Part shown: positions 1 to 10,688 of the stretch, in pieces
Layout: each line of letters begins with the position of its first letter
Numbering within the stretch: the first letter of the stretch is position 1
Source: Heliocidaris tuberculata
Taxonomy: Eukaryota > Echinodermata > Echinoidea > Camarodonta > Echinometridae
DNA: 64,000 nt
Assembly: GCA_025618425.1 (NCBI GenBank)
Contig: CM046844.1
Location: 18,087,411-18,151,410 of the forward strand
Direction of reading: 5' to 3'
Position numbers and translations under genes: made by a program
The notes under the pieces: model-generated
Seen by the model: only the letters and a program-made list of their open reading frames with translations
What the model was told of the DNA's origin: nothing
Database searches by the model: none

Positions 1-598
1 CATTCTGGCTCCAAACAGCTTGATTTTGATGAAAGTTTTGAAGAAGTGTGCTCTTAGGGAAAACTTGAAAAAATATTACAGTTCATAATTTTTGAAAGGC
101 TGTGGCAGCTGATTCAAAAAGAGTCGACTTTCAAACTCGAAATGTCTAAGTTCCTGAAGAAAAAAAAATGCCGGAAATATGAAGAAAGAAAAAAAAATGA
201 AAAGGAAAAGTTCTTGTTAAACCCCTCTTTTGCTTATCACTTAGATGAGTAAGGGGAAATAATTGCAGTCGAATGGAATTTAATCATCATCCATTATCGA
301 TTAAAGTAAAGAAATTTGCAGGAAAAAAAAAGAAGCTTATCGGTGCCACAAGAAAAATGTGCTAGGGCTTCGATCTTACGTCGAAATGGAACGGAAATGC
401 CCCGAACCCAGGATGTCTAAAATGATGGAGAAAAATTAAATTCGATTTTTCAACATAAGTCATTACCACCATAATGAGCTTCGGCAAATAATCAATAAAA
501 TTCATGCTCATGTACAAGCTATGTCACATTTTTTTGATTAGAAAGGTTGACCTGCCTGAGACATAAAGGGACATGCGGTACTTTGAGTAGAGAGAAAG
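1..598. other. No gene seen; AT-rich intron or intergenic DNA
   Basis: No open frame with splice sites or recognisable domain was found on either strand. It is presumably part of the intron or intergenic space before the FN3 exon at 9368. Confidence 0.5.
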
Positions 599-604
599 AG
601 AGAG

Positions 605-683
<79 letters not shown>

Positions 684-751
684 GAAAGAGAGGAAGAGGA
701 AGAGAGAGAGGGAAAGGGAAAAAGGGAAGGATCGAGGAGGAGGTAGGGAGC

Positions 752-795
<44 letters not shown>
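599..795. repeat. Compound GA / GT microsatellite
   Basis: A (GA)n stretch leads into about 43 bases of (GT)n and then into two further (GA)n stretches separated by an imperfect GA/GGA-rich piece. The open frames on both strands here are pure repeat translations (Cys-Val, Arg-Glu, Ser-Leu, Thr-His dipeptides) and are not genes. Confidence 0.95.
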
Positions 796-2330
796 TGAAT
801 AATAGAAGTATTATGAAATTGAACGTGGTGAAGGAACTCAAAACGTCGAACTCGGGTTATTATCGGCTATTCCCCGCATTCCGACATTATTATTTATATG
901 GGGAATTTACTGTACAACATTTAAACATTTAACGTGCTAAAAATTCACGAGGCTTTAAAAGTCATCAACTCTCATATTTCCTTCCGTCTGAGGCCTTCTT
1001 AAATATCCTTTTAAACTGTTAAATCTTTCCCTTCTCTCTATTCCTTTTTTTTATCGTTTTGTCATCTGTGGCTTCTTGTCTGAAGAAAATTACCACTTGT
1101 CATGCATCTTCCTCTTATCATCCTAGTATTATTCCCTTTTAATGACAAAAAATATGCATTATTCACACTAATGTTAGACGCTTCTCATTATACAGCACTT
1201 CATGAATCATTAATGTTAGCTTAATGTTACCGAGCTTGTTTCCACGGCATCGAATCACGATCTTTATTGATACATCAATGTTGTGTGCAACCTCTTTTCT
1301 CTGAACAGGTGCACACCGATCACCGAAATGGAGTAAACCAAGGCAGTATAACACATTGTGAACATCCCCTGCATTTTTGTTTTCACGATGGCCCAAGGGA
1401 TATTGGGAAAAGATCCTGCCGGATTCCACATTTCTATTCCATATTCCGTTGAATTATTGATACAAAGAAAATGTATACCTATTCCCACACGCAATCTGTA
1501 ATTCTTTTCTTTCATGTCTCGAGGCGAATTCTCTCATTTGATTAGATTGCGGGAGTGCCACTATCGCAGTGCTAGATCCCAAACTATTACGTGTTCTCTC
1601 ACCTTGCCCGCCGAGAAAACGGAGTTTAAAGATAAAGTTGATTTCTGGCCACGCGAATGAATTATGAAAGAAACTGTTTAGAAGACATTTGGAAAGGTTG
1701 ATACATAATACATAAAAACTGGTGCATACTGTTAGGTTTTTGAATCATCAGAATGATAACAAATTGACTCAATCATGATGAAAATCACACAGAGTAAAAT
1801 GCACACAGATATGGGTATATGGGACTACACACGCATGAGACATCAACATTTAGTCCAAAGTCAAGTTTCTAGTTTTCATTTGGAATGTTAGGTCATGATT
1901 TGTGAATCGGAATGACTTCAAGATGGGTTTCTCTAACTGCAGTTCCCTCTCCACAACTCAAGATTCGCATTAAAAGTTACGAATGGCATCGTGGAAAAAG
2001 CTCGCGTCAGCAGAGACACTTCCATGTCAGTGCTCGTGATAAATGATGCATCTATCGTGTTCGCCTTTCCCGCGCTCACCCTACTCAGGATTCCTATTCC
2101 CTCGCTCAAGCTAGGCTGTTCTATCACTCCCTTTTCTGTTATCAGTTTGCTTTTGTAATGTCGATTTGCTTTCCCTTGTCATGCTTATCGTGTTAAGTGG
2201 TTCTATGTCGCTGTCAGCCAGAAGGGCAACTCAGAGTTTAACGCCGTTCTGGCTCTTATCAGTATTTTCTTGTTTCTAAGTCACGCCCAACGAACCTTCC
2301 TTACCTATTTAGTTATTGCACTTTTAAATT
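796..2330. other. No gene seen
   Basis: Unique-looking AT-rich sequence. Short open frames near 1163-1515 and 1933-2127 lack domain character and supporting splice context. No repeat was recognised. Confidence 0.45.
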
Positions 2331-2334
2331 AATA

Positions 2335-2600
2335 CCATAACTATGACTCTAACTATCACTATAACTTTGACTATAACTATAACTTTAACTATAACTATAA
2401 CAATAAATATAACTACAACAATGACTATAACTATAACTTTACCTGCAACTATAACTATAACTATAACTACAACAATAAACATAACAATATAGCTATAACA
2501 ATATAACTCGAAGTATAACTTTAACTATAACTATAACATTAACTATAACTATAACTATAGGTATAACTATAGTATAAATATATAACTAGAAATATAACTA
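2335..2600. repeat. Degenerate ATAACT satellite
   Basis: An imperfect tandem array of a six-base unit, ATAACT (with ATAACA and ATAACTTT variants), runs for about 265 bases. Unit divergence suggests an old array. Confidence 0.9.
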
Positions 2601-2675
2601 TACGATACAATGATTATTGTATTTGAATACTACCTCCACACAACCATGACTACAAACCCAACTTTTCTGTAGGTT

Positions 2676-3010
2676 TTTTTTTTTTGTTGTTGATTTTATT
2701 TGTTTCCATGATCGGTTTACATTTGTACATGAGAAAGCAAAATATAAGTATATAAATCAAATGGCATAATACAAAGGATAATACATATATAATAACAGCT
2801 CAGTATAATAAACATCTTCCAGTAGAGGTAATAAACGCATACAGTATATACACTTGTGGGGGAACCTATTAAAAGCGAGGCTTGTCGAGTTAGGTCCCCA
2901 TTTAACAAAGAAAAGGAGCTGGAAAGTAGAATTATGAGATTAAGATGAGAAGAAACAAAGAGAGGACGGAAATCAGCGGATGGAAACAAAAGAGAACATA
3001 AAAGGATTAA
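2676..3010 (-). mobile_element. Possible 3' tail of a truncated LINE
   Basis: A run of 13 T at 2676-2688, read as a poly(A) tail on the minus strand, is followed by about 300 bases resembling a retroelement 3' UTR. No reverse-transcriptase motif and no clear target duplication were found, so this rests only on the tail and orientation. Confidence 0.3.
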
Positions 3011-3025
3011 CTTATAGAGAGTGGA

Positions 3026-3027
<2 letters not shown>

Positions 3028-3060
<33 letters not shown>
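3028..3060. repeat. GA microsatellite
   Basis: About 30 bases of (GA)n. It forms the start of an open frame at 3021-3467 whose N-terminus is Arg-Glu repeats and whose end is poly-Gly from a G run, so I do not accept that frame as a gene. Confidence 0.9.
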
Positions 3061-3062
<2 letters not shown>

Positions 3063-3438
3063 AGAAAAGAGAAGCGAAGTGCAGATCGAGATCAGCAACC
3101 ATGCGGCATTTTAGTATATGGTTTTAGCAAAAGAGATTTCAGTTCTTTTTTAAAACGGTGCAGTCTCTCTATTTCCAAGGAAGTGATGCATGTCTTACAA
3201 GAGTTGGTCTTTCTTTGTAATAAGGAAATTGTGAAAACGGAAGACTCCTTGGATATTACTGATGCAAAAACAGGGGCCAAGGACACATCGTTTTCTATTC
3301 TATCTTTCTACAAAGCGGTCAACTTCAAAGAAATGTTGTTTGTACCGCCGTCTTACTCCCGACCAAAACAATGCATCATCACGGATCAATGTGATGACAA
3401 AATTCAGGACGGATCCAGAGTGGGATGGGGTGGTCATG

Positions 3439-3464
3439 GGGGGGGGGGGGGGGGGGGGGGGGGG
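3439..3464. repeat. Poly(G) run
   Basis: About 26 consecutive G. Similar runs recur at 6495, 20640, 21027, 30180, 31466, 32400 and 39309, so long poly(G) is a general feature of this region. Confidence 0.9.
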
Positions 3465-5031
3465 TAGCGTTCTAGCATGATTTCTTGGTAACACAGTACT
3501 ATAAGCACTGTCAGGGCTATCGGATATGATATTATTCATGCAATCATTTTCTTTAGTAGAAATTAGAGTGACCAAATTGTGCATATTTCCGTCTAAATAT
3601 GCCCCCAAATGCCATTTGAATAATTATATTCCAACAAATCATTGGTTACTAACTTATCTTTGTTTCCTGTACGTATGCACAAAGTGAGATGGCGGGGTTT
3701 AGTCTAATTCTAGCGCAAACCAATCATATTTTCTATGAGGGGAGAAAGAAAAAAAAATCAATTTAGCCTTTATTAGCCATGCTAGAAATGCTAGAGGGAA
3801 TACGAATAATTCGATTTAATTTGATACAATACCTTCATTCATATACTATATACACAAACTGATCATCACATAAATCAATCTATATAGTGCGAAGGCCTGT
3901 ATGAAATTGTCCTGTCAAATTCAAATCGGCCTCTCATTTATAACACGTACGGGAAAAATGTCTACATATCGTCGCCCACTGCATGCCATTATGGTAGCTG
4001 TAAATAGTCCACGATGCGCCAATGACACGTTTCAAGGCTTGCGGGACCATTATAAAGTAATTGCGAACGAGATCGCTGGTGCTATTTCTTCCCTGCCTTT
4101 TTATGCATGTCCATTAATATACCAATTAGCAGATTTATGGAAGTAGTATAAGTTTTGTAGGCCTGTGCAAAAGGCCGAAATTCAGTTTGCGACTGCAAGC
4201 CAGGCTGCAAGACTAGAAGTATTATGAAATTGATTTTGTAATAATCTGCGGTTATCACTTATCATTACGTGCTCTTTCACTGCACCTGTTAAGAAATCGC
4301 TTCATATGCTTCACTATCAAGGGAAAAGGGTGTTGCGATATTTGTACTTTGATTGCGGCAGCTTTTCTTTGAATTACAACAAAGCGATTAACATTTCAGT
4401 TATTGTAGGATTTAGTCGAAATGTAACTCGTCTTGTGATTTGTTAGAATTTAACGCATTACGCCATGAACTAAGATAACATAAGTGTATATAGCCTACTT
4501 AAATCAACGTGGAATGACCGAAATTCAGAGTCACATTCATTTTATTGATCAATATTAAAAATTTAAAAAAACACAGAAAATTGGCCTCCACTGGCATAAC
4601 AAATACATGATTTCAGATCTAACAAAGACTTGTCCAGATATGTTTAAAAGCACATTGTAATAATGCAGGTTGTGAATGTTAAATGATCATGATTATAAAG
4701 CTGAATTTTAGATGAACTAATTGTTCAACGTTTCAAGTCAGCTGTCGAGGAATGTTTTGACTTTGACCCGAAAATATTCGAAAATGCTATTGAATTAATC
4801 GTACTCTCTTATCGTCCAAATATTTAAAACTGTTTTTGTCTCTGTACTTGTATTTCCCCTACTGTTTTTTCTACCCCCCCACCCCCTTAAACATCTATTT
4901 TGAAAAAAAGAGAGAAATGTTAAACCTCTCGTAGATGGCGTGAGTGACTTTTAATCAATAACTCCAAAGTGAGTATGCAGAGGAGAACGTTTCTCCTTAA
5001 TTCAAACCGTTATATTAAAACGCATTAAGGG
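3465..5031. other. No gene seen
   Basis: The 81-codon open frame at 3901-4146 has no recognisable domain and no flanking splice sites that I trust. Nothing else stands out. Confidence 0.45.
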
Positions 5032-5190
5032 CTGGTCACATTTGTCCGGTAACGATGACGAGATTTTTTATTAAAGGTACACCCTAGAGCTAACAGACAG
5101 GAGCATACCTACGCGTACTCACCATATAATAAGGTGTACCTTTAATTGAAAATATTGATATCGTTATCGTTATCGGACAAATGTGACCAG
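5032..5190. mobile_element. Palindromic MITE
   Basis: The ends are inverted copies (left CTGGTCACATTTGTCCG, right CGGACAAATGTGACCAG) with further internal pairing around GGTACACC and GGTGTACC. There is no coding capacity. It touches the next MITE at its right edge. Confidence 0.8.
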
Positions 5191-5318
5191 GGGCCTGTAA
5201 CATAAAGAGATAAATCAATCTTTACGATTGATATCAATCGTAGGTCTATGGCAAACCATGTACTGAAGAGTTACAATTGATCGTAAGATTGATTGTATCT
5301 CTTTATGTTACAGGCCCC
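5190..5318. mobile_element. Palindromic MITE, second family
   Basis: The terminal inverted repeats are GGGGCCTGTAACATAAAGAG and its complement at the right end. The inside is AT-rich and partly self-complementary (ATCAATCGTA / TACAATTGAT). It is non-coding. Confidence 0.85.
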
Positions 5319-5466
5319 AGCCCTTTACAGCTAATATCATCAAGCAAACATGGACAAAGGGCATTTCAATCCTCTTCAACTCATATTCGTCAATGTGTCA
5401 TAAGTGGTTGGCCGCCCACGACTCAGCAATCTAAAGTCGAGAAACGGTCGCATTTGTGACAATGAC

Positions 5467-5591
5467 TTTTTTTTTCTTTTCTTTTCTTTTTTCTTTTTTT
5501 TTCTTTTTTTTTCTTTTTTCTTTTTTCTTTTTTTTTTTCTTTTTTTCTTTTCTTTTTTTTTTCTTTTTTCTTTTTTTTTTTTTTTTTTTAC
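5467..5591. repeat. Pure pyrimidine tract (T with scattered C)
   Basis: About 125 bases of T interrupted only by single C. The Lys/Glu-rich and Phe-rich open frames that cross it are artefacts of base composition. Confidence 0.95.
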
Positions 5592-6184
5592 AAAAAACAG
5601 CTGGACAGCAGACTGCAAGTCGAGATGCTGTCAGAAATTGTATATTTAAATATATGTTTCGGTTGAGATTGGAAGCTAATGATAGGAGAATTAACGGACG
5701 CAGGAAAACTGCTGATGACATTGCTTAAGAGAAGAAGGGAGTGCATGCGTTCTATTATAATATTGGACTAATGATAAGAAAGAAAATCAAGACTGTCAAC
5801 ATTTACATCTTCTAAGATATTCAACTAACTAACTTACAAAGACCATGTACCAAAACCCTCTGTGTAAGTGACAGGAATTTTAAAGACAATATAACACTTA
5901 AGTTAATGCATTATGACTAAAAATCCCCCCCAATTTTTTTTTACAGCAACTCAGAACTGTCGATATCTGAGCTTTAAATTATCCACTAGGATCAAAGGAA
6001 TTATTGACGAAAAATTCTTGGTGGTTAACCAATTTTTTAGATGGGCTTTAAGATGAAAGACAGAATCTTCTATAAATAAAATTTTGTGAAAAGTATAACT
6101 GAAATAAGTAGAGAGCATTAAAATATTACTGAAAAGGTGGGGTGGACAACAGATAGAAAAGAGGGACGTTGTGATAACAAAAAT
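5592..6184. other. No gene seen
   Basis: AT-rich sequence. The minus-strand frame at 5951-6193 has no recognisable features. Confidence 0.45.
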
Positions 6185-6382
6185 GGGGTTCACTCGCTAT
6201 TCATAAGGACCGCTATTCATAGAAAACCGCTATTCATTTAACACGCGTTATGAATAGCGGACCTTATGAATAGTTATGAATAGTGGTCCTTATGTACGGA
6301 AGTCCTTATAAATAGCGATAGCGGTCCTTATAAATAAGTTGTCCTTATGAATAGCGGTCCTTATGACTAGCGAGGTTACCCC
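6185..6382. repeat. Repeat built from CGCTATTCATAAGGACCG units
   Basis: An 18-base motif and its complement recur many times in both orientations between GGGG and CCCC ends. The same family occurs at 41173-41420, including the shared ends GGGGT and GACTAGCGAGGTTACCCC. It is probably a MITE whose inside is a short tandem/inverted array. Confidence 0.75.
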
Positions 6383-6984
6383 ACAAAAATTGCTAAGAGA
6401 TAACGACTTGGTAGAAAGTGATTACCAAAGGCGGCATGCGGTAACTTTATAAGAAACGACAAATAAAAAGGGCAGATGAATAGTGACGGAGGCGGGGGGG
6501 GGGGGGGGGGGGGATTAAAAAGAAAACCGTCGACTGATTTAGTCTTCGTACTTAAATTGATGGCAAGAGATATTATTTCCTTTCAAAACAAATATAATGT
6601 TTCGACCCAAAAGTATACAATCGCTTGAGCCGTGGGCTTTCAAACACTTGGCGGCTGTCAGTTTCAAGACAAAGCCCGAACGGGAAGATGTCATAGCGCT
6701 TTCCTTTGCGGTTTCTCCCCTCTCGCTTAGGATATAGTCTAGAGTGTGGATCTTAAATGGAAAGCGAGTGGACACTTTTTCGTTTCTATTTTGTTGCATA
6801 TTTATGCTATTGGACTTTCCAAGAAGGAAGAGGGATAATATTATCTTTCCGAAAGTGTTAACGTTTTGATATTCACACGACAGCATTTGCTAAAATGTAA
6901 AGTGATGCTATACATTTACTGCTTTGGAAAATTCGATTTCTCTGCGTATACCGAGGGAACGCCTTCTTCGTCATAGTAATAAAC
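6383..6984. other. No gene seen; poly(G) at 6495
   Basis: It contains a run of about 19 G. The minus-strand 115-codon frame at 6539-6886 has neither a domain nor usable splice sites. Confidence 0.4.
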
Positions 6985-7110
6985 TTGTTGTTGTTGTTGT
7001 TGTTGTTGCTGTTGTTGTTGTTCTTCTTCTCTTTTCATTTTCTTTCTTTCTTTCTTCTTCTCCCCCTCCTCCTCTTTCTTCTTCTTCTTGTTTTTCTTCT
7101 CTCTTTCCCT
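6985..7110. repeat. GTT and CTT trinucleotide repeats
   Basis: (GTT)n about 36 bases long passes into a CTT/CTC-rich pyrimidine stretch. The open frames here are Val/Leu/Ser repeats only. Confidence 0.9.
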
Positions 7111-7288
7111 ATCTCATCCCCCTCTCTCCACACGCGCCCTATTACAGAAATATTCATGTGTTTAGAGAGTGCAAAAGGAGATGAAATGCTACTGGCTATG
7201 TTAACCTTTTATGTGCCACGCAAATGATCTCCCTGCGCCACGCAAAATTCCTCATGGGATAGTTATACCAAAGGCTTCAAGATTACTT

Positions 7289-8346
7289 TTTTTTTTGTAT
7301 TTATGTTTTTATTGAAAACCAAAAACAGAAACATAAAACACAAAAATAACAAACAAATATAAACATATATACATGTATATATATATATATATATATACAA
7401 TGAGTTAAGTCCAATAACATGCATCATAAATAAAAAGGGTATCTTAACATGTCTATTTACATAAAGTGAAAACAGAGGTTATTCAAAGGGTTTCTATTAG
7501 AATTTCAGATCAAAAGACCATTTTTTGAAATGTAAGCATAACTTATCATTCTTTTGTGCAATTTTATACTCAATATTCTTTTTTACTTTCAATAAAGCCA
7601 TAAAAGCTTCAAAGTTTAACTCAGACTTTTGAAACTTGCATCGAATGACATAGAATTTAAAGCATAAGAATATAAAATTGATACATGTATCGTGGCAACT
7701 GCCTGTATCAACTCCAAATACATAATTAAAATCTGAGTAAACAGTAAACTGACCTGTACATTTATCAGTGGCATCAGTAACGCTTTTCCAAAGATGTTTA
7801 ACCTTCTCACAATCACAGAACAAGTGTTTCAATGTCTCTGGATTTTTTTTACAAAATGTGCACAATGGCGAGTCAGTTCTATCTATCTTGAACAAGAATG
7901 AATTCAAAGCAAAAACGTTATGGAATATCTTAAAGTAAAAAGACTTCAGCTGAGTTTCAATGGTGCATCTAAAATTATGCTTGTGTATTTTTGACCATTC
8001 AACACTATTATCCTCAAGATCAAGCCATTCACTCCATTTTTTTTCAGCTTTTACACAGGAGGTGCAATCATTGTTCCGTAGTAACTGATAAGTATATTTA
8101 GGGACCTTCAGCTTTTTGACCAGAACAGCCTGAATTTTTTCAAAAATATCTTCTTCAACTTCCTGCGGTTGCACAAACCAATCTAAATAAATTCCATTCA
8201 TCAAGGAATCATATTTCCTTTGATCATTTATAGATATATCAAACTCCAGCACCAAATCTTCAAATGATTTTACATACGAGTTTCCTCTACTCAACTGTGA
8301 AATAAAATATATGCCTCTTTCATACCACGACGGGTAATAATAGTAG
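7289..8346 (-). mobile_element. 5'-truncated LINE insertion with exact target duplication
   Basis: The insertion is flanked by identical 17-base copies of AGGCTTCAAGATTACTT (7272-7288 and 8347-8363). On the minus strand it ends in a short poly(A), seen here as T at 7289-7296, preceded by an AT-rich 3' UTR with a (TA)n run at 7376-7396. It carries the C-terminal reverse-transcriptase region of a non-LTR retrotransposon. The 17-bp duplication plus terminal A-tract is the mark of target-primed reverse transcription. The duplicates are identical, so the insertion is fairly recent. Confidence 0.92.
7497..8294 (-). pseudogene. LINE ORF2 C-terminal fragment (zf-RVT region)
   Basis: A 265-codon uninterrupted frame that represents only the end of a retrotransposon polyprotein. 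Near its middle is the segment CTFCKKNPETLKHLFCDCEK, the Cys/His cluster of the zinc-binding domain that follows reverse transcriptase in many L1-type elements (zf-RVT). It is preceded by FHNVFALNSFLFKI, typical of the same domain. The endonuclease and RT catalytic regions are absent because the copy is 5'-truncated. The frame has no stop codons, consistent with recent insertion. The start given is only the first in-frame Met and is not a true start. Confidence 0.85.
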
Positions 8347-8365
8347 AGGCTTCAAGATTACTTAA

Positions 8366-8944
8366 AGGAGAATGAAACCCTGGGGAAATATCCATTTTAA
8401 TAAAAAGAGATGATAGAGAGAAGCAATTTAAAAAAGTTCCATCAAAATCGGTAAGGAAATGAAAAAGTTATGAAAATTTGAAAAGTCTCAATTTACTTTC
8501 TATGCCGATCCTCAAATTGGCAATGTTGCTTCAAAATGGCAGGTTTAGTAGTACAACTCTCAATATGTTTGATTTCATATTTTTCCCATTATCTCTAAAG
8601 ATGCTGCTTGTCTTTTTGTGAACTCAACATAATATTATGTTGTGTCAAATACATTTTCCCATGATATAACTTGACCTAAGAAGGAGACAAGCTGCACCTT
8701 GAGAGATAATGGGGAAAATATGAAATTTTGTGTACAAATCATATGGAGAGTTGTACTACTAAACCTGTAACTTTGAAGCAACATTGCCAATTTGAGGATC
8801 GCCATAGAAAGTAAATTGAGACTTTTCAAACTTTCATAACTTTCTCATTTCGTAACCGATTTTCATGGAACTTTTTTAGAGAATTGTTTCTCTCTATCCT
8901 CTCTTTTTATTAACATTGACTTTTCCCCAGGGTTTCATTCTCCT
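8366..8944. mobile_element. Long fold-back element with TTAA flanks
   Basis: A 579-base element whose two halves are extended inverted copies: the ends are AGGAGAATGAAACC and GGTTTCATTCTCCT, and the complementarity continues deep inside. It is flanked on both sides by TTAA (8362-8365 and 8945-8948), the target preference of Kolobok and piggyBac-type elements. There is no coding capacity. The LINE duplication at 8347-8363 overlaps its left TTAA, so the LINE landed at the edge of this element. Confidence 0.88.
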
Positions 8945-9109
8945 TTAAACTGCAGTCCTAACACGATTGCTACACCCCTTCTCCTACTGAATACGATTCC
9001 AAGATCATAGAATACATAAATACGAATATGAAGTATCAGTATTTCTATACCATGCAATAATTGTGTTCCAATGTAATAGTTTGTCACATGATGTACTATG
9101 AAAGTACTG

Positions 9110-9330
9110 TGATATACAGGTGAAGGCTTTTGTCTCTCGTACTAAAGGTCCTTCGTTCGATTCTCGTTCGATGCCTGCATTCTTGAACAAGACATTTTAC
9201 TCACATTTGTCCCTCTCGACCCTAAAGTGGGTACCTGGCAATGCTGGGTAATTGTAGGGTACTCAGGAAGAGCAGTATTAATACTAATGAGGCTGCCCTG
9301 GGTAAAAATATTATTATCATCAATATTATT
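9110..9330 (+). mobile_element. tRNA-derived SINE fragment
   Basis: A box-B-like sequence (CGTTCGATTCTCG) is followed by the body AACAAGACATTTTACTCACA and then GGGTACCTGGCAATGCTGGG, a pattern common in tRNA-type SINEs of marine invertebrates. The 5' tRNA part with box A is poorly preserved. It ends in an AT-rich tail about 40 bases upstream of the FN3 exon acceptor. Confidence 0.6.
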
Positions 9331-9367
9331 AATATATTTTTTGTTTACCTTTGTTCTCCTCTTGCAG

Positions 9368-9697
9368 CCTCTACCGTGCCTAACAACAACTCCACCTCAC
9401 TCACTCTAGCTCTCACCGTCCCGAGGGAACATCTTTATTCCAAAAAGGCACTCTTGGTGTGGCTTTGGCACCCTTATGAGCCATCACCAGGACAGATCAT
9501 GAGCTATTTCATCACTTACCAGCAAGAAGGGAGTAACTCCAAGACAGTCATTACAGTGGATAGTGCATTCACATCAGAGACGCTAAGGAACTTGGAGCCC
9601 AATAAGCCCTACCGTGCATTCGTCAAGGCAGTTTTTAACAGCACAGACGTTCCTTTCATCGACAGCGCCCTCACACAGTTTGAAACACCAGAACAAA
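9368..9697 (+). CDS. Fibronectin type III domain exon of a receptor-like gene
   Basis: An internal exon with acceptor TTGTTCTCCTCTTGCAG and donor CAAA|GTAAAG. It is phase 1 at both ends, so it can be included or skipped without shifting the frame. About 18 Thr/Ser/Asn-rich residues are followed by one FN3 domain: the B-strand region has LLVWLWHPYEP, the C strand SYFITYQQ, and the E-F region ETLRNLEPNKPYRAFVKAV carries the usual Leu...Tyr pattern. Several N-glycosylation sequons are present (NNS, NST). FN3 domains are extracellular binding modules, and the downstream exons encode membrane anchors, so this is part of a type I surface protein. Earlier exons must lie left of the window. The specific receptor family is not recognised. 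Confidence 0.85.
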
Positions 9698-10688
9698 GTA
9701 AAGCCCCAGTATAACATAAATTCATGTTGTGGGCAGAGAGGGAAATAAAAGGCAGTTTGTTTTTTTAAACGACGAAGAGCACTCAATAGCCACATGGTTT
9801 CTCAGTGAGAGTCGCTTTTTGAGGTTTTCCGACTTCTAAACGGGAATTATAAATTTTGTAAAAGTCGTTTTAAAATAATTGTGGCACATATTCTGAATGG
9901 AGATGAAGCCGAACTAGACAGGAACTTTTCTCCTTCTTGTCTTTTGGGAATATTGGATTGTTTTGTGTTCAGTAAACTTTTGATATGTTCTTAGAACCTT
10001 CGCAATGGGAATAGTTATGCTATACGCGAGGCAGAGATAAATGTGCATAATGCAAAAGAAAAGTAGCGGAACTGCCTGGGGCTTTAGACAAAAACGAAAG
10101 AGCAATGGCTGAAATAGCATGTCAAACGATTAAGTCTTTTGTAGGGGTTTGTGGAAACATTTCAATTTCTATACTGTCTGCTTCAACTAAATAATGCTTT
10201 ATTTCAACTAATATATTTTTGTAGACTTCATTTCAATCTAATATTAACAAATATTTTGCCATGTTCTTCTCCTCTCTCTCTTTTCCATTTTCCGTCAAAA
10301 CCTGTCTTTACTTTTACGTCTTCTGTTTGATACAACATAAACTGAATTTCCTTCTCATTGCAATTCCAAAATTTCATGTTATCTCTTTCTTTAGACTGTT
10401 AACCTCTCTCAGCTGAACACATTCCCTTGATAATATTGATAACGATTCTTCCTTCTTTACTTTATCAAATGAATAAACACATAATGTGCAAAACGATATT
10501 TTATTAAAAGACGTCATTTTAGTCAAACAAAATGATGGATCCTTAAAGGGAAAAGGGGAAAATGATAATCATGTTTTAATGCAATACAAGAAATTGATAC
10601 TTATTACCTCTGTGTGAATCATTCACTATTCAAAACATGACTAATCAGAAGTAAGTAATTTCGTAATAACTAACATTTTCATTTTCAG
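9698..10688 (+). other. Intron after the FN3 exon
   Basis: An AT-rich intron bounded by GTAAAG and TTTTCAG. If not spliced, the frame from the FN3 exon stops within six codons (at 9714), which would give a form lacking a membrane anchor. No repeats were recognised. Confidence 0.6.

Noticed and set aside
524..841. Overlapping open frames on both strands with Ser-Leu, Thr-His, Arg-Glu and Cys-Val dipeptides
   Set aside because: They are translations of GA/GT microsatellites.
3021..3467. 148-codon frame on the + strand
   Set aside because: Begins in a GA repeat, ends in poly-Gly from a G run; the middle has no domain and a minus-strand frame of similar quality overlaps it.
3901..4146. 81-codon frame with a Met start
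   Set aside because: No domain, no splice context, composition like its AT-rich flanks.
9241..9367. Extension of the FN3 frame upstream of the acceptor
   Set aside because: It runs into SINE sequence and an AT-rich stretch; the strong acceptor TTCTCCTCTTGCAG marks the exon start.
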